Shown here piece by piece: positions 59,590 through 64,000 of a stretch of 64,000 bases of DNA. The notes beneath the pieces were generated by a model. That model ran no database searches. It was not told the DNA's origin and was given only the letters and a program-made list of their open reading frames with translations. Position 1 is the stretch's first letter; each line of letters begins with the position of its first letter. The translations under genes were made by a program, and so were the position numbers. The DNA lies in assembly GCA_030704615.1 (NCBI GenBank), contig CM060733.1:23746001-23810000 (forward strand), read 5' to 3'. The stretch is from Takakia lepidozioides. Its lineage: Eukaryota > Streptophyta > Takakiopsida > Takakiales > Takakiaceae.

Positions 59590-61140
59590 TTCAAAGCAGC
59601 TGCTTTGGAGGCAAGGCCTGAGACCCAAATGCAAGTTCCCTCTTCCCGTCCGCTGAGCTTACTCCAGTTGCATCACCCGCAGACAAGCACAGCTCCAAGC
59701 GCAACCAACACCATCTACGACGCAAAACACCTCTCCCTACAGAAGATCAGAAGTAGTAAGTACACACTGCACGACCTTTCCAATAAGTTAAGCCAGATAT
59801 GGAGGCAGAGAGGATGATGGCACACTGCAAGGTGAGCTGCTCTCAATTATAGTTAAAGCGCCGCTCAGTGTACTGCTATATATAAGGCACCCAAGTCCGC
59901 CATTACTGCCCATGTTCCACCCAATGTCTCACTGTTCACAATCCCTATATGGTACACAAAAATACGCTCAGACATCACATCTATGTACCAGGGTCCCAGC
60001 AAGGTCATTGCTTCGATACAATCCTCATCCCTAACTTAGCATTTGATGATCCTCCCAGGCATGCTTCCATCCCTCCCTCAATGGCGAAATACAAGGGTGG
60101 CAGCACCCCATCAATGTGTGTCACCCACCCCCTGCCTGCTCTACTCTCACCTTTCTAGCGTGTAACCTCCATAGCCCAGTGCCAAATCCTCCTGTGATGA
60201 GACCCAACCACAACTACCCCCCTTACTTTTCCTCTCACCTTTAAACCAAAAAGTTGGATTACCAGAAGTCCAAAAGTCCGGTGGTACGTATGGATCAAAA
60301 GTGACCATGTGGGGTGTTGTATAATAAGATTCTCCCCCTTCCTTTGGGCGGTGCCCAATGAGCCTTGTGGGACTGAGGTTACATTGAAAGAGCTTATTTT
60401 CTCCTCTCACTAGAATTAAGGGACCTGATTCGTCCCACAAGTGTTGATAAATGGAGAGTGATTGCATTGATCTAGCGACCTGTGGAAAGTAGCGGAAAAG
60501 AATGCAACAACAGCATAGAATAGAAAGCCATGACTGCATCACATGGACCTCTGCACTCATGCACCTGCTCTGCTAAACTTGGTCATCTCAATTATGAATT
60601 AGGTGAAGCTGTCTGGTGGTGGAAGGGAGCAACAACAAGTTTGTTGAGAGCGGGATGGTTGGTGAGGACGCTGTTGTGGGCATCCAGTTGACGGTTTCCA
60701 ACTACCACAGTTTTGTTTGGTGTTCCACAACATTCTACTCCATGGAACAGGGATTGGATTGCTTTCTTCAAACACCCACATCTTTCCTGATCCAGGTTAG
60801 ATGAAAGAGCCGCAATTGGGGAAAATTAAGCCCAGATTGAGGCCTGCCCAAGCTTCAAGCTATGGCTGCAAAAAGCATGAAAAAGGCATCACAATAAGCC
60901 AGAGAAGCTGCCCGAATGTCAAAGGGGCCTTGCTGGCTGGATCGCTACCTGACACGTGTGACCATACTAGGCCGTTGAAAGGCAAAGGTGGGGTTCCCCT
61001 GTTCCCATGCATGAGAGAAAACAATTCTTCTCTTCCATTACCTGACTACATACAAGCCCAAAATTTCCAAAAAACCTCCGTTACAACGTGCACAAACTTT
61101 GTCTATATTAGAAACCCTCAATACCTACCGCAGCTTGCAA
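59590..61140. other. No recognised gene
   Basis: This is the upstream region of the BAHD gene, so its promoter is likely near 59.6-59.9 kb. Open frames at 60.15-61.18 kb do not match any family I know. Confidence 0.4.
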
Positions 61141-61149
61141 CCAATTTGG

Positions 61150-61245
61150 ATTCTTACGTAGTCAGGCAAGGGTAGCCGGATTTGAACACAGAGCCACCTG
61201 GTGGGCACACGAAGCGTTATCCAATCGAGCTACTCAGTGGTGGGC
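61150..61245 (-). repeat. tRNA-derived SINE-like sequence
   Basis: The minus strand reads GAGTAGCTCGATTGG (A-box-like) and, about 40 bases on, TGTTCAAATCCGGCTACC (B-box-like). The order and spacing fit a tRNA head, but no complete cloverleaf is evident. The sequence after the B box (CCTTGCCTGAC) is shared with 47.13 kb. Confidence 0.45.
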
Positions 61246-63049
61246 CACTTATCCACCAATATTATGGATCATAAAGGAGAAGAAAAGGTTACTATTATTT
61301 GTCATACTCTGTGACAGCTCTGTGAGCTGTCGCTCCCACCTTTCTCAATGAATAGGTGTGATCGTATGGTATAATTATAGTGGATGAAAATAGGAGTCCT
61401 CCATCACACCACAGTGCTTCGATGGATGAAATTCCGTAAGGTTATGGAATCGTCCTCACCAACTGAGACAGTAATGACAGTCGGAGGTCCATATTTCTGA
61501 AGGCTGGCGAGAGTCCTATTGTCAGTAATAATAGCAGTCCTTCTCCCCTTATTGGTAGGTGAGGGTGGGAGAGAGAGAGAGAGAGAGAGGGGGGGATCGG
61601 GACTGTCACCTTCACTTCCTCTTCTCGACACTGAACACGTTGAATTTTTGGTGGAGGCATCACAGCCGAGACGGTTTACTTACAGTCGTTATCCTCTCTA
61701 CTTCTCTCGGCTTTCACCTCCAAGGCATGTACTCACCCAACCCAGTCCACTGAACTTGTCTTGATTTCGTTATATCTGCGCAGGTGGCTAGCTGGTTGGA
61801 TTATCAGTTTCCATGTCATCGCTCAGTGAACTAGATCCAGTGTCTAATGGTTTTTAGGAATGGTTTTCGGAGATGTTTCGTTTGGACAAGGTCCTCTCGT
61901 CTTTGTTTCGCTCGACTTCAACATAGTGGCTTGGAATGCCGTCCCGTATGTCTCTCTAGCTCCCTCTCCTCACCTATTCTCAAGTGCCTGTGAATGGTCA
62001 AAACTTTTGGAGCAGTCCGTGGGAAGTTTTGTTGAGCGATGAGAGAACTAGTACTCATGCTTTTCTCTTTAGACGAGGGACTTCACCTGTTTGCAGGATG
62101 AGTTGGTGTGGCACGTTTAGACGTTCGATAAAGTCTGATAAAGTAAACCGTTGGTTTCTCACGAAGCGTTTAAGCTCCCTATCAATAAACACCTTTTCTC
62201 AAAGGTACTTATATGCATGCTGTAAGGTGCTCTTTCTCTTCTCCTCTCTCTGCTCCCGTTTTGTCTGGAGGTGCAAAACAATTCAGAATGTATTTTCAAG
62301 GCCTGGTCACCATTTGAGGTAAGGCCTTCCTGAGCTGGAGAGATCTGATCATCTCTTTATATTACTTCGTAACAGAAGTCTACCGGGGCCTGATTCCCAA
62401 ACCGGCGCGCCAGTTCGAAAAGAGAGTCCACGAAAGACCAGGAAGAAACGAAGAAACCTGGAAGTAACTCATCTTCGAGGCCAATCCTTCCAAGATGCGT
62501 GACTTGAACAACCAACTCGAAACACAAAGTACACGCAGTGTCAGGCCAGGCGGTACCTTGTGACCAGTATACAAAAAACACAAGTTGAATCAGCTCCAAC
62601 GAAGACTAACTGCGCTACAGTTCACTCAACTCCTCCATCTTTTTTTGAGAAACAGAGTGATCAGCAGACTGTTGCTCCTTCCGTGTTTCGTCTGCGAGGG
62701 TGATAGTATAAAAAAGCACGTTCACATTTGTTGGCCAGCATCTGCCATGCCAAGAAACTGTTATTGAACATAAACTTAATTATTCAAATTATTTCATTAG
62801 AAATTAGAAATGCACGGTTCTTTTTTTCGGCTGATACTGTGCATTCGCTGCCAGTCTGGGGTTCAATCCCCTGTGGTTTCGTCTGCCTTCTCTATCCCTA
62901 CTACATGGCTCAGAAAGGAGGTTAATTTTTCCCTTCGACGCCCCGTATCCGTGGCTCGGATTCCTAATAATAATAAGAATAACCTTACTGGGGCCAATGA
63001 GGTAGTGAGGAGGGGGAAAAAATTAATCCTCTTGCACATAAGCCATGAA
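61246..63049. other. No recognised gene; one extra B-box-like string
   Basis: A (GA)n run at 61567-61589 is the only clear repeat. GGGGTTCAATCCCC occurs at 62857-62870 on the plus strand without a clear A box. Open frames are short and unmatched. Confidence 0.35.
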
Positions 63050-63165
63050 GCATACAGTGGACTCGTGGACTCCATCCGGCGACCAGCCACGAAACCATAA
63101 CACAGAGTACAAGGTAGCAGGATTTGAGCCCCAAACCACTGCAGTGAACTCAATCCACCGTTCAA
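63050..63165 (-). repeat. tRNA-derived SINE-like sequence, second 3'-end copy
   Basis: The minus strand reads GGCTCAAATCCTGCTACC, similar to the B-box region at 61.16 kb (TTCAAATCCGGCTACC). The A-box region is degenerate. A relationship between the two is likely but not proven. Confidence 0.35.
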
Positions 63166-63518
63166 TGAACATGAGTGTTACGCAATCTCCGGACGTTACC
63201 CTCATGGCCGTAAGTTATTTTCTTCCCACGGCCACCTTTTCTATAAAATTAAACATGTGCCTCTCAGTGTTCGGAAGATAATAGAAATAATGTAAGAACT
63301 TAATGCACACTTGCAAACTCTGACAGGATGGTACGCCGGTTTCCGGCATGTCAAATCTTCCCCACCCTCTATTGAGAGTGACATGGAACTGAAGGAGTGG
63401 AACCAAATCATGGCCTCTATCTAAGCCCAACTGCAATCTCTAGTGTCCTTCCAGTGACTTGATTTTGTAATTTAGTTAAATTTTTCAGCGACCAAAATTG
63501 TTTATAATTCCACAAGTC

Positions 63519-63885
63519 TAGGCCCACATGTCCAAATTTTGTGAAACCAAGTCGGTGCACCCCTACTCACCAAGGGCTTTCCAACGGTACTAAAATCGTG
63601 GCAAGAGGCCCGCGGTTTGGGAGATCTCAAAGATACTACAAACAATATTTTGAACGCCAATATTTAAAACAAGCCCAATTTACATTTATGTTTAGGTGCA
63701 CAAAAGACAAACGAAGGGCCAATCATTGTTCCAAGAAAGCCCACTTTGCTATTTTTCATGAATTTCCAAAGACCACAAGTACTAAAATTTCATATCTCCA
63801 ACACCGCAGGTCCAAAAATTATGAGACCAGGTCGGTGCACCTCCTCAACGAGGGCTTTCCAACGGTCCCGCGGTTTGGCTTGAAT
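63519..63885 (+). repeat. Pair of diverged direct repeats
   Basis: GGTCGGTGCACCTCCTCAACGAG (about 63828) resembles AGTCGGTGCACCCCTACTCACC (about 63550), each followed by GGGCTTTCCAACGGT and CCGCGGTTTGG. The copies (roughly 63519-63620 and 63807-63880) differ by gaps. The function is unknown. Confidence 0.55.
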
Positions 63886-64000
63886 GAGGACAGCCCTGTA
63901 GGCAGAGAAATTCCCACACCACTTAATCTAAGTGTGATCAAGCCTGTCCCCATAGAAGTTCAGGAAACAGACAATGAAGTTCCGTCGCTTGTAGAAGATG

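Noticed and set aside
1-64000. CRISPR arrays, rRNA genes, bacterial operons
   Set aside because: No regularly spaced repeats or rRNA segments were seen; all recognised genes are eukaryotic and intron-split.

Overview
This is nuclear DNA from a land plant. Genes are split by GT-AG introns, and the window carries a chloroplast antenna gene (CP29/LHCB4), a BRUTUS-type hemerythrin/RING ligase, a BAHD acyltransferase, wrecks of PPR and ABCC genes, and many plant retroelements. A seedless plant (fern, lycophyte or bryophyte) seems more likely than a flowering plant, judging from the style of the PPR pseudogene and the LINE, but the sequence alone does not settle the species.

Layout. 1-6.76 kb: 3' two-thirds of a BRUTUS-like gene (+), with a 1-kb insertion in one intron. 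8.5-12.2 kb: an intact seven-exon membrane-anchored kelch gene (-). 13.2-17 kb: a decayed ABCC transporter pseudogene (-). 18.6-20 kb: a decayed transposase-like gene (-). 21.2 kb: a lone kinase exon. 24.1-25.8 kb: Ty1/copia debris (-). 27.9-46.9 kb: a nested transposon block made of a chromodomain Ty3/gypsy element, a LINE and a CACTA-type element, rearranged by what looks like a single ~10.35-kb inversion. That inversion carries a small secreted-protein gene (S1/SPH-like). 47.6-49.8 kb: PPR pseudogene pieces around a lone glutamate dehydrogenase exon (-). 50.2-50.7 kb: a 279-bp tandem duplication. 52.9-53.9 kb: intact CP29/LHCB4 (-). 56-59.6 kb: intact seven-exon BAHD acyltransferase (-). 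59.6-64 kb: no recognised gene; SINE-like pieces and short repeats.

How it fits together. Four genes look functional (BRUTUS-like, kelch, CP29, BAHD) and a fifth (SPH-like) is possible. They belong to unrelated pathways: iron sensing, an endomembrane or surface protein, light harvesting, and acylation of hydroxy-fatty or phenolic compounds. The main story of the window is transposon activity. The strongest observation is that re-inverting 32.19-42.54 kb makes both a split gypsy element and a split LINE whole again, which is best explained by one inversion with one breakpoint in each element.

Exon boundaries were found by eye from reading-frame continuity, GT/AG dinucleotides and family conservation. 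No alignment or search was run.
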